Shown here piece by piece: positions 48,336-49,245 of a DNA stretch of 49,245 nucleotides. Below the pieces are notes generated by a model. That model was not told the origin of the DNA. It saw only the letters and a program-made list of their open reading frames with translations, and searched no databases. This DNA is from Acidobacteriota bacterium (lineage in GTDB: Bacteria > Acidobacteriota > Thermoanaerobaculia > Multivoradales > JBCCEF01). The position numbers were made by a program, and so were the translations under genes. Each line of letters starts with the position of its first letter. Position 1 is the stretch's first letter. The DNA is taken from positions 1-49,245 of the forward strand of contig JBCCHV010000050.1 of assembly GCA_039028635.1 (NCBI GenBank). The letters are read 5' to 3'.

Positions 48336-49245
48336 CTACGGACGCACGATCCAGAGGTCATAGGCCCCGCTCCCAGAGTAAGAGGAAACCCTCCAGTAGT
48401 AGTAGCCGGCACTACCGTCGTAACTGATCGACTCCGACGAGCTGTAGGTCCAGGCGCCCTCGACCCGTTGCCAACCCGAGCCGTTCCAGCGGTAGAGCTC
48501 GAGATCGAAGTCGGTCCCGGAAGCGCCCTCGAGGTTGCCCTCGTGGCGTCCAGCCTCGGAGTAGTAGTAGGTGCCGTTCGGCTCTACCGCGGAACCACCG
48601 TGTTGCAGATGACCGCTGTAGTGCTCACCGCTCGTCGTCGGCTCCTCGCAAGACCAGGTGATCTTGACGAAGCGCAGGCAGAAGAACTCGTGCTGCCCGC
48701 CGTACTTGTTCGACACCCGGAAGCGCACCTGAGTCTCGCTCGAGATGAAGGCCGAGATATCGAAGCTCCGGCTCTCCTCCACCGTGCCGCTGATCCCGGT
48801 GATCACCTCCAGCACCGTCCAGGTCGCGCCGCCGTCGTTCGAGACCTCCACCGTCACCGCATCGCTCGGGTCGACGCCGTAGCCGGTGTCGAAAGCGAAC
48901 TCGAGGGTCGCCGAGTTGGCCCCGGACATGTCGACCTCGCGCGCCGCGCTCGGCTCCGTGCCGGTGTTCGGATAGTCGTCGAGGAACATGAACCCATCGT
49001 TGATCCGCACCCGGCCAGCCTGCGGACCCGGCGACGACACGTCGTCCTCGATCCAGTCACCAGCCCAGTCGTCCGGACCATCGTTGTTGCCGAAGGACAC
49101 CTGGTTGAAGGAGTCCTTCACCTGGCCGCCGCTGATGCAGATACCGCCCTCGCAGTCGAACACCAGGCCCGCCACCGCACCACTGCCGGTGAAGCGAACC
49201 TCGAGCTGCGAGACGCCGTTGGCGCCCAACACCAGCGTCTGCACG
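48336..49245 (-). CDS. Secreted protein with PPC-like C-terminus (partial, 5' end outside window)
   Basis: The visible 302-residue C-terminal part is open to the window edge; the GTG at 49244 is probably internal. A beta-sandwich region (about 60-200: WIEDDVSSPGPQAG, VEVSNDGGATWTVLE, TQVRFRVSNKY) resembles a jelly-roll or immunoglobulin-like adhesive domain. The last ~100 residues (HYSGHLQHGGSA, DFDLELYRWNGSGWQRV, SYDGSAGYYYWRVSSYSGSG) are of the bacterial pre-peptidase C-terminal type found on exported hydrolases. The missing N-terminal part may hold a peptidase; that cannot be told here. A perfect hairpin terminator follows. Confidence 0.78.
   Translation of the reverse strand, partial: VQTLVLGANGVSQLEVRFTGSGAVAGLVFDCEGGICISGGQVKDSFNQVSFGNNDGPDDWAGDWIEDDVSSPGPQAGRVRINDGFMFLDDYPNTGTEPSAAREVDMSGANSATLEFAFDTGYGVDPSDAVTVEVSNDGGATWTVLEVITGISGTVEESRSFDISAFISSETQVRFRVSNKYGGQHEFFCLRFVKITWSCEEPTTSGEHYSGHLQHGGSAVEPNGTYYYSEAGRHEGNLEGASGTDFDLELYRWNGSGWQRVEGAWTYSSSESISYDGSAGYYYWRVSSYSGSGAYDLWIVRP

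Overview
This is a GC-rich window (strikingly high G+C at third codon positions) from a free-living, diderm-looking bacterium. Several features together recall Acidobacteriota, perhaps the Thermoanaerobaculia: a TIGR02999-type ECF sigma factor beside a Ser/Thr kinase-TPR protein, CRTAC1/ASPIC-UnbV and FG-GAP secreted proteins, a PilB-type ATPase, an LpxL-like acyltransferase, and lipoprotein signals. The taxonomic guess is inference; no rRNA or marker gene is present.

Layout. Positions 1-370 hold two degenerate copies of a composite palindromic repeat. A third copy sits at 29946-30085; two of the copies supply the stop codon of the gene beside them. 367-3172 (minus) holds an aldehyde dehydrogenase of the PaaZ-N/BoxD type, a DUF899 thioredoxin-like protein and a GNAT acetyltransferase. 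3297-4556 is a Xre/MbcA/ParS-RES toxin-antitoxin pair whose promoter places the likely transcription start on the ATG. 4664-7976 has a pterin dehydratase, an FMN 2-hydroxyacid oxidase, a cyclophilin lipoprotein and, convergently, an alanine-glyoxylate-type aminotransferase. 8120-11118 has two overlapping FG-GAP secreted proteins. 11091-13178 is a signalling module (HPt, response regulator-PP2C, HATPase). 13274-17371 contains small metabolic and hypothetical genes, a haloalkane dehalogenase-like hydrolase and a DUF445 membrane protein. 17683-20719 is the sigma factor-kinase pair.

20980-27953 is one co-directional minus-strand array: MoxR ATPase (CoxD-like), VWA protein (CoxE-like), a short ORF, fatty acyl-AMP ligase, acyl carrier protein, LpxL-like acyltransferase, XdhC and a MocA-like nucleotidyltransferase. 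Molybdenum-hydroxylase maturation genes thus enclose an acyl-activation/transfer trio, and no hydroxylase subunit is in the window. The MocA-like gene appears to start at a CTG overlapping the xdhC stop.

28177-34423 holds a DHH-like/CPBP-like membrane fusion protein, a double-PDZ protein, and a CRTAC1 protein overlapping a TPR protein. 34745-36382 is a probably abundant surface protein with a long leader and a clear terminator. 36517-45241 is a glycan-type region: a double methyltransferase, a sulfatase-like lipoprotein (minus), a 1141-residue methyltransferase/coiled-coil/glycosyltransferase fusion with an exact 28-residue repeat, and a second glycosyltransferase-like protein. 45321-47081 is PilB/GspE. 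47082-48335 has no convincing gene; it carries a ~390-bp imperfect inverted repeat followed by a ~242-bp tandem array. The window ends inside a minus-strand secreted protein with a PPC-like C-terminus.

The strongest candidates for something undescribed are the palindromic repeat family that ends genes, the 47.1-48.2 kb repeat region, the Mo-maturation/acyl-transfer array, the DHH-like/CPBP-like fusion and the repeat-ruler glycan enzyme. All functional statements come from reading the sequence by eye; no database search was run.
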